Source: Granulicella sp.
GTDB lineage: Bacteria > Acidobacteriota > Terriglobia > Terriglobales > Acidobacteriaceae
Length of the DNA stretch: 59,207 bases
Direction of reading: 5' to 3'
Assembly (NCBI GenBank): GCA_025357875.1
Contig: JANYLK010000114.1
Span: 1 to 59,207 of the forward strand
Below are positions 19,699 through 29,599 of this stretch, one piece after another (position 1 is the first letter of the stretch; the number at the start of each line of letters is the position of its first letter). The notes below the pieces were generated by a model that worked only from the letters and a program-made list of their open reading frames with translations, was not told where the DNA came from and searched no databases. Made by a program: the position numbers and the translations under genes.

Positions 19699-20529
19699 GT
19701 GGGGAAGTGGTCAAGCATGGCAATCAAAAACCGGCTCAGCCTGAACCAGATGACAGTTGCGAATCTTACCCTGCCGCAGGCGGTTGATAGTTGCGCGCGG
19801 CACGGCGTATTGAACATTGGTCTCTGGCGCCACCGCATCGAAGAGGTAGGCACGTTCGCCGCAGCGCAGCTTATCAAAGATTCGGGGATAAACGTCTCGA
19901 GTGTCTGTCGTGGTGGGATGTTCCCTGATCCTTCCGCCAATGGGCGCGAAGCCCGAATAAACGATAACTTTCGCGCCATCGACCAGGCCGCGGCGCTTGA
20001 GGCAGACTCACTCGTGCTGGTCGTCGGCGCGGACCCATCTGTTCCGTTGCCCGACGCACGGCAGATGGTTGTAGATGGTCTAGCGCGAATCGTCCCGTAC
20101 GCCCAGACTGCGGGGGTCCGCCTGGCGCTTGAACCACTTCATCCGATGTATGCCGGGGATCGTTCTGTTTTGAATACGATCGACCACGCACTCGCACTCG
20201 CTACACCTTACGATCCCACGGCATTGGGTATCATTCTGGACACCTTCCACATTTGGTGGGATCCAGCACTAGAAGCCGCCATTGCGCGTTGCACTACACG
20301 GGTAGCAGGTTTTCATGTCTGCGATTGGCTTGTTCCTTTGCCCGACGTTTTGATGGGTCGTGGCCTCATGGGTGAAGGGGTTATAGAAATTCCACGGATT
20401 CGCCAGATGGTAGACGACACGGGGTACGAGGGTCCGATTGAAGTTGAGATTTTCAATCAATCTCTATGGAATATGCCGAGCGACGAAGTGATGCAGAAGG
20501 TGATTGCTTCTTTTGCTGCTTATGTGTGA
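19699..20529 (+). CDS. Sugar phosphate isomerase/epimerase (TIM barrel)
   Basis: This is a protein of about 276 aa in the xylose-isomerase-like TIM-barrel (AP endonuclease 2) superfamily. Metal-binding positions are seen as the Glu in LALEPLHP, the Asp/His pair in LGIILDTFHIWWDP, the His in GFHVCDW and the Glu in PIEVEIFN. A GTG start at 19699 with AGGAG eight bases before is preferred; in-frame starts at 19669 and 19717 are possible. It sits 36 bases after the oxidoreductase and 15 before GH88, so it belongs to that operon. It probably isomerises a keto sugar or uronic derivative. Confidence 0.87.
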   Translation: MGKWSSMAIKNRLSLNQMTVANLTLPQAVDSCARHGVLNIGLWRHRIEEVGTFAAAQLIKDSGINVSSVCRGGMFPDPSANGREARINDNFRAIDQAAALEADSLVLVVGADPSVPLPDARQMVVDGLARIVPYAQTAGVRLALEPLHPMYAGDRSVLNTIDHALALATPYDPTALGIILDTFHIWWDPALEAAIARCTTRVAGFHVCDWLVPLPDVLMGRGLMGEGVIEIPRIRQMVDDTGYEGPIEVEIFNQSLWNMPSDEVMQKVIASFAAYV

Positions 20530-20544
20530 TTCAGAAAGGAATCA

Positions 20545-21924
20545 ATGAACGTTGTCGAAGTCCTCTCACCGAAAGACTTGCTCCAGTTGGCTCGTCGAGT
20601 ATGCGAGCTTGGTAGCGAAAAGACACTCGCGCTTGCGAGGCGATGGCGCCCGCAGGATGGTGCACCGGTCGTTACCATTCGCGGACAGTACACAGCACGG
20701 AGCTGGACGCAGTGGACGCAGGGTTTTCAGTTCGGCAACGCTTTTCTCTGCTTCGAGTCGAGTGGTGAACCGGAACTATTGCGCTTCGCGGTGGAGAGTA
20801 CGCTTCGCGTGATGCCATCCCATCTCACCCACACCGGAGTTCACGATCATGGCTTCAATACAGTTTCTACTTTTGGTCAACTGCGCCGCCTCATCCTAGA
20901 GCACGCCGCCGACCGCTACGCTGTCCATCTTGAAGCTTGCGACATAGCCATCCGCGTAAGCGGTGCCGTTCAGGCCTCACGCTGGAGAGACATCGGCAAC
21001 GGTGATGGCTACATCTATTCCTTTAATGGGCCGCAGTCGCTCTTCATTGATACAATTCGTTCCCTTCGTGTTCTTGGTCTCTCGCATCAACTTGGCCATG
21101 AACTCTTTGGTGAGCAGGACGAACGCTTTGACCTGCTGGAGCGACTGCTTGCCCACGCGCGCACTACGTCGAAGTTTAATATTTTTTTTGGTGAGGGTCG
21201 GGATGTATACGACACTAAAGAATTCCGAGGAAGGACCGCACACGAGAGCATCTTCAACACGGTGGGTAGTTCATATCGATGCCCTTCTTCGCAGCAGGGA
21301 TATTCACCGTTCAGCACCTGGACTCGGGGTTTGGCATGGGCAATGCTTGGTTTTGCCGAGCAACTTGAGTTTCTGAATGTGCTTGTTCCAACACATCCTA
21401 AACCCCTGGATTCGGCGATCGAGATGATGCGCGAAGCCGCTATTGCTACCTGTGACTTTTATATCAATAAAGCCAGTGCGCGGGATGGGATTTGCTACTG
21501 GGATACGGGCGCTCCTCGGCTGCACGAACTTGGCGACTGGCGCGACCGCGATGCCGAACCGATGAACGAGTTTGAGCCTGTTGATGCGTCGGCCAGCGCT
21601 ATTGCGGCACAGGGTCTGCTTCGTCTAGGGCATGTTCTTGGAGCCTCAGGCGACCTGTACACTCAGGCCGGCCTAGGCGTAGCAAAACGTCTTTTTAGCG
21701 AGCCCTATCTCGCCACTGCCAGTGGTGTCGAAGGGCTTCTACTGCATAGTATTTACCACCGGCCAAATGGTTGGGACTACGTCCCGCCGGCCAGCAGCAT
21801 ACCGTATGGAGAGTCTAGTATGTGGGGGGACTACCATCTTCTGGAGCTCGCGCTTCTCGTTCGCCGCTTGACAGAAGACCGGTATTACACTTTTTTCTCC
21901 GTTGACACAGTGGCAGCCCGATGA
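20545..21924 (+). CDS. GH88 unsaturated glucuronyl hydrolase
   Basis: This 459-aa protein matches family 88, which removes 4,5-unsaturated uronic acid from oligosaccharides released by polysaccharide lyases. Key pieces are VHDHGFNT with Asp101, SLFIDTIRSL with Asp169 (the two candidate catalytic Asp), STWTRGLAWAMLGFAEQ, a DASASAIAAQGLLRL helix and SSMWGDYHLLELAL near the end. No signal peptide is present, so it acts in the cytoplasm after uptake. GAAAGGA precedes the ATG. Its stop overlaps the next start (ATGA). The partner lyase may be the heparinase-like protein at 36048-38459. Confidence 0.9.
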   Translation: MNVVEVLSPKDLLQLARRVCELGSEKTLALARRWRPQDGAPVVTIRGQYTARSWTQWTQGFQFGNAFLCFESSGEPELLRFAVESTLRVMPSHLTHTGVHDHGFNTVSTFGQLRRLILEHAADRYAVHLEACDIAIRVSGAVQASRWRDIGNGDGYIYSFNGPQSLFIDTIRSLRVLGLSHQLGHELFGEQDERFDLLERLLAHARTTSKFNIFFGEGRDVYDTKEFRGRTAHESIFNTVGSSYRCPSSQQGYSPFSTWTRGLAWAMLGFAEQLEFLNVLVPTHPKPLDSAIEMMREAAIATCDFYINKASARDGICYWDTGAPRLHELGDWRDRDAEPMNEFEPVDASASAIAAQGLLRLGHVLGASGDLYTQAGLGVAKRLFSEPYLATASGVEGLLLHSIYHRPNGWDYVPPASSIPYGESSMWGDYHLLELALLVRRLTEDRYYTFFSVDTVAAR

Positions 21925-22700
21925 GTGTCCCTCGCAGAGTTGCTTTGATCACCGGCGGCACCCGTGGGATCGGGCTTGGCATCGCTTGCTGTCTAGCCAA
22001 GGAGGGGTACGATCTCCTTCTCAGCGGAAGGCGTTCGCTCGATCAAGTCAAGAATGTTGTCGCTTCGCTTCGCCAGCCAGACATCCGCGTTGAGTACGTC
22101 GCGGCTGATGTAACGATTGCCCGCGATCGCGATTTGCTGCTTGAGTTTGCCCGCTCCACTTTTGGACGACTCGATGTGCTGGTGAACAACGCAGGCATTG
22201 CTCCCGAAGTCCGCGTCGACATGCTTGAGGCGAATGAAGCTGGTTTCGATAAGCTGTTGGCCACCAACTTGAAAGGACCATTTTTCCTCACCCAGGCTGC
22301 TGCGTGCTGGATGGTTGAGTTGCGGAAGAAATCACCCATTCAGCGTAGTTGCATTGTCAATATAGGCTCTATCTCGGCTACCGTCGCCAGCGTCAACCGC
22401 GCCGATTACTGCATCTCGAAGGCGGGTGTGGCGATGGCGACTCGTTTGTGGGCGGTTCGCCTTGCGGAGTATGGAATTGACTGCTATGAGGTGCGCCCCG
22501 GGATCATCGCCAGCGACATGACTTCCGGGGTTCACGCCAAATATGACGCACTCATCCAGAACGGTTTGCTGCTTGACGGCCGCTGGGGCACTCCTGACGA
22601 TGTTGGCCGCGTAGTTGCGACGCTGGTCCGCGGGGATCTGCCGTACTCGACTGGGTCTGTGCTAGCCGTCGACGGCGGGCTAACCGTGCCACGACTGTGA
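21921..22700 (+). CDS. SDR-family oxidoreductase
   Basis: This 259-aa classical short-chain dehydrogenase/reductase has cofactor motif TGGTRGIG (11-18), NNAG (89-92) and catalytic Ser150, Tyr163 and Lys167 in the YCISK block. It overlaps GH88 by four bases (ATGA), so translation is coupled. It is the last gene of the operon. With GH88 it probably reduces the keto sugar formed spontaneously from the unsaturated uronic acid, or oxidises a later intermediate. Substrate and cofactor preference cannot be read from the sequence. Confidence 0.9.
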   Translation: MSVPRRVALITGGTRGIGLGIACCLAKEGYDLLLSGRRSLDQVKNVVASLRQPDIRVEYVAADVTIARDRDLLLEFARSTFGRLDVLVNNAGIAPEVRVDMLEANEAGFDKLLATNLKGPFFLTQAAACWMVELRKKSPIQRSCIVNIGSISATVASVNRADYCISKAGVAMATRLWAVRLAEYGIDCYEVRPGIIASDMTSGVHAKYDALIQNGLLLDGRWGTPDDVGRVVATLVRGDLPYSTGSVLAVDGGLTVPRL

Positions 22701-23064
22701 CGCCTTATAGCGAGATGAAATCGAAAAAATCAGGATGCATATCTCTACATGTGGGGAGGCATACGAAACAGGGTCTCCCTGGTGTGAAACCGATGAAGTA
22801 TCACGAGACCAGGGAGAAAATACCATGGCCATTGCTACCAAAACCGTGGTCGTCGCTCTTATATGCGTGTGCTTCGTCAAACTGTCTGCTTAAGTCGGCA
22901 CAAGCCGTCAGGAATACCTCTCCTTCTGGAGATTGAGCAGTGCAGTACCGCTGAGGGCGAGATCGACTTCCTGGGTGCTGAAGTGTCGGGCGTAGGTTTC
23001 ACCCGCGACGGGCGTTCTGGCGAACGGTGGCATGCGCTACCCATAGGCCATGCTCATATTGGAT
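22701..23064. other. Intergenic stretch between convergent genes
   Basis: No recognisable gene or strong terminator is visible. One frame near 22824 reads a short hydrophobic peptide (MAIATKTVVVALICVCF) that stops after about 22 residues. Other open frames lack motifs. Confidence 0.45.
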
Positions 23065-24090
23065 TCACCAGCTGATTGGACCCGTATATTTCATGGCCAC
23101 CAATTCGGCGAGCCGGACAGAGCGCGCCGCGTCTCGCAGGTCGCAAGTTGTTGCGATATCACCCTCAATAACGTCCAGAAACGCCTCGTACTCTCCGACG
23201 AATCCTCCATCCACAAGCACATCTCCAACTGTACCGATCGAAAATATTGACTTCTCATTCTCTGATACCTGGAAGCCCGTATTTTCTTCCGCCATCCCAT
23301 AGGGTGGAGACATGGTGGCGCTTGCGGTAGCACCATAGGCAAAAAGTGTGTAGCGCTCCAGTCGACGACCGCTATCCAAGAACATAGTGAGGTCGGCGAC
23401 AATACCCTCGCCGAATTCCAGCCGTATCAGATAGTCATGAATCTGCTCTCCCTGTGCGTCGCTCCCGTGAGGCACAGCCAAGGTCTCCATCCTCACTGGA
23501 TCGCCAAGCAGGAAGCGCGCCGCGTCGATCGAATGGATACCCGTCTCACGCGCAAACTGTGCCTCAAGTCGGCCGGTTCGCAGCATCTCGCATTTCAAAT
23601 AGCTTACTTTTCTATCCGTCGCAAATTGTCGAAGTTTACGCATCGAGCCGACGAAACGGCGATTGAACGCGACAATTTGTCTAGTCCCACTCAAGGCGGC
23701 CGCCTTCACCAGAAGTTCAGCTTCTATCGAATTGACGCCCGGGGGCTTTTCGATTAGCAATGGGATTCCGAGAGGAAGCAGTTCGAGAACGAGCTTTGCG
23801 GTCGCTGCAGGATGAACTGTACACACGATTGCATCCGGCCTTGCGTCAGCCAGCCCGGACATCACGTCACTTGCCGTACGTGCATATCCGAAATCCCGCT
23901 GCAGATCGGCAGCACGCTGTTTATCGAGATCGCAAATCAATTCAAGGGAAACTCGACCCTGGTCTCGCAGACGCGCGAGCACGGGTGCATGCGCATACCG
24001 GCTCCAGGCCCCAGCTCCTATATGTGCAAATCGGACAGGAATCGTACGTTTCCTTTCGTTGTACCGCCTTGACGGCGAGGAATCTTTCAC
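23065..24090 (-). CDS. Gfo/Idh/MocA-family oxidoreductase
   Basis: This 341-aa protein has the N-terminal Rossmann motif VRFAHIGAGAWSRYAHAPV near residue 20 and EKPPGVNS near 113, where the conserved Lys of the EKP motif is present, plus the usual C-terminal domain. It starts at a GTG with a weak ribosome binding site. It is divergent from the AgaR-like regulator gene, with a CTTTCGTTTT motif 30 bases upstream of its start, so it is a likely target of that regulator. It is only distantly similar to the oxidoreductase at 18511. The substrate is probably a sugar, inositol or uronic derivative. Confidence 0.87.
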   Translation of the reverse strand: MKDSSPSRRYNERKRTIPVRFAHIGAGAWSRYAHAPVLARLRDQGRVSLELICDLDKQRAADLQRDFGYARTASDVMSGLADARPDAIVCTVHPAATAKLVLELLPLGIPLLIEKPPGVNSIEAELLVKAAALSGTRQIVAFNRRFVGSMRKLRQFATDRKVSYLKCEMLRTGRLEAQFARETGIHSIDAARFLLGDPVRMETLAVPHGSDAQGEQIHDYLIRLEFGEGIVADLTMFLDSGRRLERYTLFAYGATASATMSPPYGMAEENTGFQVSENEKSIFSIGTVGDVLVDGGFVGEYEAFLDVIEGDIATTCDLRDAARSVRLAELVAMKYTGPISW

Positions 24091-24119
24091 CTACATGCGA
24101 CTCTATGATACGTCTTTTA

Positions 24120-24129
24120 CTTTCGTTTT
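24120..24129. promoter_or_regulatory. Candidate DeoR/AgaR-type operator
   Basis: CTTTCGTTTT lies in the divergent space between an oxidoreductase gene and an AgaR-like regulator gene. AgaR-type DeoR regulators are described as recognising repeated CTTTC-like words. The same word family recurs in other gaps of this window. Confidence 0.45.
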
Positions 24130-24380
24130 GCGATCTATTTAGAAGGCGAAGAGGAGATAAATGGGCGACAGCGTCTCCGCTAGTTTCGCTTCCTCGTTCC
24201 GGAAAGTGTGTAAGCCCTGGCAACCGGCTTCCGGTGGCCTGATCTGCTACGCCGCAGATGTCTCCCCCTCTTCGCTTCAAAGGAGGAAAAGCAACGGCTG
24301 CAACCCCATATCAAGCAGCGATGGTGACTGTTCGATATAGTTTCTGGTGAAGCATGCGTAGTTGATCGCAAGGAGTTGAA

Positions 24381-25199
24381 TTGTCCGGTTGGGTAAAGAA
24401 GACGCGCAAAAAGGCGCCCATGCTCATTGAAGAGCGTCGGCAGCATATCCTCTCTTTGATTCAGACGCAGGGCCGCGTGCTGGTCGATGAGCTTGCAGAG
24501 CATTTACAACTCTCGAAGATCACGATCCGCCATGACCTTGACTACCTCGAGTCCAGAAAGATGCTTATACGCTCCCACGGGGGCGCGCTGCCTATCCAAT
24601 CCGGCTCACTCTTAGACCCTACCCTTCGCGAAAAGGAAGACCTTCACCATCAAGAAAAGGTGGGCATAGCTCATGCCGCCGCCGCTCTTGTGCAAGAGGG
24701 TCAGTGTATCATCCTGGATTCTGGCACGACGACATCGGAGATCGCACGCTCTCTGCTCGCTTTCCGAAAGCTTACTATTATCACCAACGCTCTCAACGTC
24801 GCCGCCGAGCTCGCCAGTAGCGACTTCGAAGTGATTCTGGTCGGTGGCACACTACGCAAGAACTCTCTTTCTGTCGTGGGTCCGCTCTCCGAAGACGTTC
24901 TTCGGGAGATACATGCCGACATCGTCTTTCTTGGTGTAGATGGATTCGATGTCAAGACCGGTTTAACCACCCCGAATCTACTTGAGGCGCGCGTCAACCG
25001 TGCCATGGTTGCGGCTGCAGAAAAAGTTGTCGCTGTTTGTGATTCCAGCAAGTTCGGGCGCCGCAGTCTCTCACTTATCGTCAAGGCGACAGCCATCGAT
25101 CAAGTCATCACGGACTCTAAGGTCACGCCCGAAAATCTCCGTGCAATGCGTGAGATCGGCATCGAAGTTACGGTGGTTGGGGAGCATACGGAGAAATAA
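24381..25199 (+). CDS. DeoR/GlpR-family regulator, AgaR-like
   Basis: This 272-aa repressor has an N-terminal helix-turn-helix (residues about 15-70, with VDELAEHLQLSKITIRHDLD) and a C-terminal sugar-phosphate sensor domain. ILDSGTTTSEIAR near 111-123 is the ligand pocket, and AVCDSSKFGRRSLSLIV is typical of the family. The C-terminal wording (SGTTT-EIAR, DSSKF-R-SL, GIEVTVVGE) is close to that of E. coli AgaR as I recall it. It starts at TTG, with AAGGAG six bases upstream. A close paralogue lies at 33861-34649. It probably represses the surrounding sugar genes until a hexosamine or tagatose phosphate is made. Confidence 0.9.
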   Translation: MSGWVKKTRKKAPMLIEERRQHILSLIQTQGRVLVDELAEHLQLSKITIRHDLDYLESRKMLIRSHGGALPIQSGSLLDPTLREKEDLHHQEKVGIAHAAAALVQEGQCIILDSGTTTSEIARSLLAFRKLTIITNALNVAAELASSDFEVILVGGTLRKNSLSVVGPLSEDVLREIHADIVFLGVDGFDVKTGLTTPNLLEARVNRAMVAAAEKVVAVCDSSKFGRRSLSLIVKATAIDQVITDSKVTPENLRAMREIGIEVTVVGEHTEK

Positions 25200-25373
25200 G
25201 TCAGAGGCAGACCCATGCGACTCAGGCGAAAAGGGCTGCCTTAGGCATGGGGAGTACGAGATCGCAAAGACGTTTCCTCTGACAAGGAAAAGGAAGTGCG
25301 CTTTGCGGTGGTGGCCTGACTTGGAAAACACCCGAAGCAGCGTCAGCCGCGACAACCATTGCAACGACGCGGA

Positions 25374-27047
25374 TCATGCGGTATCGGAGGCATTCGGGCT
25401 CAGATACGCGAGGGAGACCGCTACGGCGAGTGTAATGCCGCTGAAGGCCAGTACCATACCGCGTTCGCTGGCAGGCGTGTGCATTAGCAGTAGTAAGGAG
25501 GCAAGCCCAATGCCTCCTACTGTCCTGCTGAGGAATCGGAAGATGGGCGCGCTATGATCTGGCGTTTCTTCCAGCTCCTTCGGGTCGACGGGCGTGTTGA
25601 GTCGCAGGAACAATTCCGTGCGCTCGGGCCATTCCTTGCGATCGAACACTCTGCTCAGAAAAAAGACCGCAAAGGAAGGTGGTACGACGTACAGAATTTG
25701 CTGCACGAATGTCCAGTGGTAAACAAAGTCGCCCAGCATCCCAAGCGTGAGGCCGGTCGCGAATGACGCTAGGCCAGACCACCAAGGAGTCCGTCGAAAT
25801 GCCAGGCCCAATAGAGCCGGTGGGCCATACGACACCGAGATCAGCGTATTGAAAACCAGCATCACATGGAATATGCTCTCGCCCCGAGCAGCCATAATCG
25901 CCGCTAGAATGACGGTTGCTCCACCAACCAGTACCGTCATTAAACCGCCGATCAGCAATAACTCGTGCTCACTTGCGGCTGGTCTAAATAGCTTCTGATA
26001 GATGTCCTTCGAGAGGATTGCCGCCTTGAGATTAAAATTTGCAGAGAGGTTAGCCATTGTCGAGCTGAACATCGAAGCCAGCATGATGCCGATCAAGCCG
26101 TGAGGCAGAAAGGTCAGACTGGCGACAACATACGACGCCTCGCTCGGATTGGCCATTGCCGGGTAGAGCGCATGCAGGTCCGGGTAGACGATGCGCATCG
26201 CCATTGGCGGAAGGAACCATACCGCTCCGCCCAACAGGAAAAGACCGAAGCATAGGAGCGAAATCTTCTTTGCGGCACTCTCATTTTCAACGCTGAAGTA
26301 GCGTTGCGCCATCGCACTTGTGTTGTACCCAAATGAAACCATAATGGCCCAACATCCCAGGTACATCAAGCCAAAGTCGCCAGTCCAGTGGATCGTCTTC
26401 ATTTCAGGTGGTAAATGGTGCCACATAGAAGCGAACCCCCCGACCTTGATCAGCGAAGCAAACCCCAGGACAATGCAAAAGGGAAGCAGAATGGAAGCCT
26501 GTAAAAAGTCGGCCACCACTACCGCCCAAAGGCCTCCAATCACGCAATAGAACAGAATGATGCCACCTGCGATCAGGATGGTCGCAGTCACCGGGAAACT
26601 GCATGCAGTCGCGACGAAGAGGCTCAACCCGTAAAGCATGCTCGCGCTCGTGAAAAGCTGAAAGATGATCATCGCCCAGGAGAAGGTCTGGTGTGTGAAA
26701 AGGCCGTACCTTGCCGAGAGGTACTCCATTACGGTCGTCACCCGACTGCGCCTCCAAAGCGTCGCGAATATAAAATAACCCAGCAAGAAGCTGAGGGCAT
26801 TACCGACATACAACCCGATGGCCGCTATGCCAAAGCGGTATGCAACTCCAGCCGCGCCGGTAAACGTCCATGCGCTAAAACCCGACATGAACGAGCTTAG
26901 GCCCGCGACCAACCAGGGCACACGGTTCCCTCCGCGGAAGTATTCGGACGATCCTTTGTTGAAACGGACCACATACAGACCGACAAGCATCATCAGCGCG
27001 AGATAGATCAGGATGACCACGTAATCAGTGGTGTTTGCAGAGCGCAT
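25374..27047 (-). CDS. Sodium:solute symporter
   Basis: This 557-aa inner-membrane transporter of the SSS family has about 13 helices. The N-terminus (DYVVILIYLALMMLVGLYVV), the motif FRGGNRVPWLVAGLSSFMSG (substrate/Na+ site region) and the loop VMEYLSARYG are typical. It is divergent from a TIM-barrel epimerase gene, and the shared promoter region holds tandem AAACGA repeats. It is convergent with the AgaR-like gene. It may import the monosaccharide or uronic acid released by the secreted enzymes. It is intact, unlike the second symporter represented only by a tail at 18208. Confidence 0.93.
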   Translation of the reverse strand: MRSANTTDYVVILIYLALMMLVGLYVVRFNKGSSEYFRGGNRVPWLVAGLSSFMSGFSAWTFTGAAGVAYRFGIAAIGLYVGNALSFLLGYFIFATLWRRSRVTTVMEYLSARYGLFTHQTFSWAMIIFQLFTSASMLYGLSLFVATACSFPVTATILIAGGIILFYCVIGGLWAVVVADFLQASILLPFCIVLGFASLIKVGGFASMWHHLPPEMKTIHWTGDFGLMYLGCWAIMVSFGYNTSAMAQRYFSVENESAAKKISLLCFGLFLLGGAVWFLPPMAMRIVYPDLHALYPAMANPSEASYVVASLTFLPHGLIGIMLASMFSSTMANLSANFNLKAAILSKDIYQKLFRPAASEHELLLIGGLMTVLVGGATVILAAIMAARGESIFHVMLVFNTLISVSYGPPALLGLAFRRTPWWSGLASFATGLTLGMLGDFVYHWTFVQQILYVVPPSFAVFFLSRVFDRKEWPERTELFLRLNTPVDPKELEETPDHSAPIFRFLSRTVGGIGLASLLLLMHTPASERGMVLAFSGITLAVAVSLAYLSPNASDTA

Positions 27048-27106
27048 GAGGTCGTTATCTTTCCGTGGGGTAACGATAAATTGTATTCAGGTAAACTTGC
27101 AACAGT

Positions 27107-27126
27107 AAACGAAATAAAACGACAAA
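27107..27126. promoter_or_regulatory. Tandem AAACGA repeat, candidate AgaR-like operator
   Basis: Two 10-base direct repeats, AAACGAAATA and AAACGACAAA, sit in the divergent promoter region of the symporter and the TIM-barrel gene. The inner 13 bases ACGAAATAAAACG (27109-27121) occur again, inverted, at 35785-35797. One-helical-turn direct repeats suit a DeoR-type regulator. Confidence 0.6.
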
Positions 27127-27167
27127 TAGAGATGATATCCTGTTGTTGTTCGGACAGATAGGACTTT

Positions 27168-27971
27168 ATGATTGCCTTCTCAACTTTAGCCTGCCCCGAT
27201 TGGACCCTTCCGCAGATGATTGCAGCTGCCTTGGCGTTCGGCTACGATGGCATCGAATTGCGCTCCGTCGAAGGTCAGCTTGAGCTCGACAAACTTGCTG
27301 CCTTCTCGTCCGAACGCTTGCCGGAGATTCGCAGGCAACTTCAGGATCAGGCCATCGCCATCGTCGTCATTGGCACCAGTTGTACTTTTCACACACCTGA
27401 CGCTTATCTTCGTTCCCTCGCCATCGACAGCACTGTACGCATGGCGGAACTTGCATCCGCGCTGGGCGCCCCCGCGATTCGTGTCTTCGGTGATCGCATC
27501 CAGCCAGGCGTCACCCACGATGAAACCGTCAACTGGATCGCAGAGGGACTGAGCACGCTGACAGACCGTCTCGCCGGGACTGGAGTTTCGGTCTGGCTGG
27601 AAACCCACGGTGACTTCACTAGCGCAAACGCACTTACGTCAATCCTTCAAAAAGCTGACCGGCCGTCCATTGGTCTTGTATGGGATCCCATCAACCAGTT
27701 CGTTGAAAGTGGTAGCTTCGCACTTCTCCCACCGCATCTCGCCCAGAGGGTTCAACATGTTCATATCAAGGACACAATCCGAACGGATTCAAGCGTCAAT
27801 TACGTTCTACCCGGGCAGGGCACCTTTCCCCTATCTGAACTCATTGCGGCCCTCCGACTGATGCCTACCGTCCAATGCGTCTCCTTCGAGTGGGAGAAGT
27901 TGTGGCATCCGGAACTCGCCGTGCCGGAGATCGCACTACCGTACTTCGTCAATTGGTGGAGGCAACAGTAA
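27168..27971 (+). CDS. Sugar phosphate isomerase/epimerase (TIM barrel)
   Basis: This 267-aa protein is a xylose-isomerase-like TIM barrel. SVWLETHGDF carries the first metal ligand Glu, LVWDPINQF the Asp, VQHVHIKD a His, and CVSFEWEKLWHPEL the final Glu. AGGA lies four to five bases before the ATG. It is transcribed away from the symporter gene, sharing the AAACGA-repeat region. It differs clearly from the epimerase at 19699. The role is probably epimerisation of an imported keto sugar or inositol-like compound; the exact substrate is unknown. Confidence 0.87.
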   Translation: MIAFSTLACPDWTLPQMIAAALAFGYDGIELRSVEGQLELDKLAAFSSERLPEIRRQLQDQAIAIVVIGTSCTFHTPDAYLRSLAIDSTVRMAELASALGAPAIRVFGDRIQPGVTHDETVNWIAEGLSTLTDRLAGTGVSVWLETHGDFTSANALTSILQKADRPSIGLVWDPINQFVESGSFALLPPHLAQRVQHVHIKDTIRTDSSVNYVLPGQGTFPLSELIAALRLMPTVQCVSFEWEKLWHPELAVPEIALPYFVNWWRQQ

Positions 27972-28242
27972 CCCGCCTGTAAGTCACACACGGGGCGCGC
28001 AGTTCGAGCACGTTAGTCGAAGAAAAAACGTAAATGCGAAAATAGGCGTGGCGGGCTTCAATGGAGTAACCGTAGAATTTTCGGCTACAAATTTGAATCA
28101 GAGGCCTCACTTGAACGCATGGGCTGTTGTCTTATCGTCGCGAGAGTCTCTTTCTTCTTCATCACCCTTGTCGTTGCACGCAGGGGATTTGGAGATCTCG
28201 AGAGTATGTTTACCCATCTTCGAAGACAGCAAACGAAACGCC

Positions 28243-29293
28243 ATGAGCTCTACTGACGATGTGTTTGTTGACATGGTCACGGCGAAGGTGGACGTGGACC
28301 TGCCAATCAGCCAGTATGAACCTCGCTCCATGCTGAAGCTTCCGGTTCACGTCGTCTCGAGACCAAAGTTCCCGGTCGTCGACTATCACAATCATTTCGA
28401 CTCCCTCCAACCCCCTGAGGTCCTAAAAGTGATGGGCCGATGCGGCGTCGAGCACGTTGTCAACATTACAATGCGCGTCGGCCAGCCTGCCTACGATGTG
28501 CTCAATCGTTATGCAACAGCTTCGAAGGAGCGCTTGAGCACGATCGGGTGGATGGGCTGAAATGGTGTCACTGAATCGGGATTCTTCGTACGCGTGGCCG
28601 ACTATCTGGAGTCGCTCGTCGAGCGCGGTGCCGGTGGATTTAAACGTTGGAAGGTTTTCGGCCTTTAGGTCCGCGAAGCGACTGACGTATCCTTCGTATT
28701 GATGATGAGCGCCTCGATCCCGTCTTCGACAAAGCTTGCGAGCTTGGGATCCCGATTATGTTTCACACTGCTGATCCCTTCGCGTTCCTCGAGCCTATTG
28801 ATCGCTTTAACGAACGCCACGAAGAGCTTTCGGCTCATCCTGACTGGGCCTATGCAGGTTCTGTCTATTCCAAGTGTGACCTGATGGAACAGCGCAACTT
28901 TGTCTTCGCTCGCCACCCTGAGACTCGTTTTGTCGGAGCCACATCGGGGAATGCGCTGAAGATTTGGCTTTCGCTTCTCGCATGCTAGAGGCTTTTCCGA
29001 ACGTCTTCGTGGATATCTTCGCACGAACCAGCGAGCTCCGACGTCAGCCCTACACCGCGCGGCAGCCCTTTCTGCGCTACTCTGACCGCATCGTCTTCGG
29101 CACAGACCTATTGCACGAAGAAAGCATGTACGGCCTCTATTATCGCTTTCTGGAGACGGCCGATGAGTACTTCAAATATCCAAGTCACGCTTCAAAACAA
29201 GGACGCTGGAACGTATGTGGTCTGTATCTGCCTGATGACGTATTGCTAAAAATCTATCGCGAAAACGCATTGCGGTTGCTAGTGAAGTACTAG
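28243..29293 (+). pseudogene. Amidohydrolase-2 family, inactivated
   Basis: Fragments in several frames line up in order with the intact amidohydrolase at 49391-50593. They are YEPRSMLKLPVH...FPVVDYHNHF, then an in-frame TGA after GWMG (28558-28560), a TAG near 28666, a frame change near 28690 (IDDERLDPVFDKACELGIPI), another near 28950, and a complete end (RIVFGTDLLHEESMYG through WNVCGLYLPDDVLLKIYREN). With two stops and two frameshifts it cannot make the enzyme. It follows the TIM-barrel gene by about 270 bases, so it was probably a cytoplasmic partner there. Confidence 0.88.
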
Positions 29294-29599
29294 CGCGGTG
29301 ATCCCCACTGCAGGTTCGCAGCGGTCCTACCGATTTTCCCGCGGGAGCTTGACAGGTCACAGTTCGGACCAGCCGATCTTACTGCCTCCGTAAGATATCC
29401 AGCTGCGTGGGGGACGGGAAAGCTTATTTTGTTGTTTTAAACTGTTTTGCCAGAGAAATAAGGTAATTTAATCATAAATGCACATAAAACGTAATAAAAG
29501 TATTGCAAATAGACTTGAGGATGATGTACGGTCCTTCCAATTGATGTAATCGTGTTTTCGTCGGCCAGGGCTTGGCGGTCGGAATTCCGAGGACAAAGT
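29294..29599. promoter_or_regulatory. Intergenic region with AAACGTAATAAAAGTA motif
   Basis: The AT-rich part (29440-29515) upstream of the beta-helix gene contains AAACGTAATAAAAGTA (about 29487-29502). It matches 13 of 16 positions of the AAACGAAATAAAACGA sequence at 27107-27122. This makes it another candidate site for the AgaR-like regulators. No clear terminator follows the pseudogene. Confidence 0.4.

Noticed and set aside
28558..28560. In-frame TGA in the amidohydrolase as a selenocysteine or recoded codon
   Set aside because: A second stop (TAG) and at least two frameshifts follow, no recoding hairpin is seen, and the intact paralogue has a sense codon region there. Simple decay explains it.
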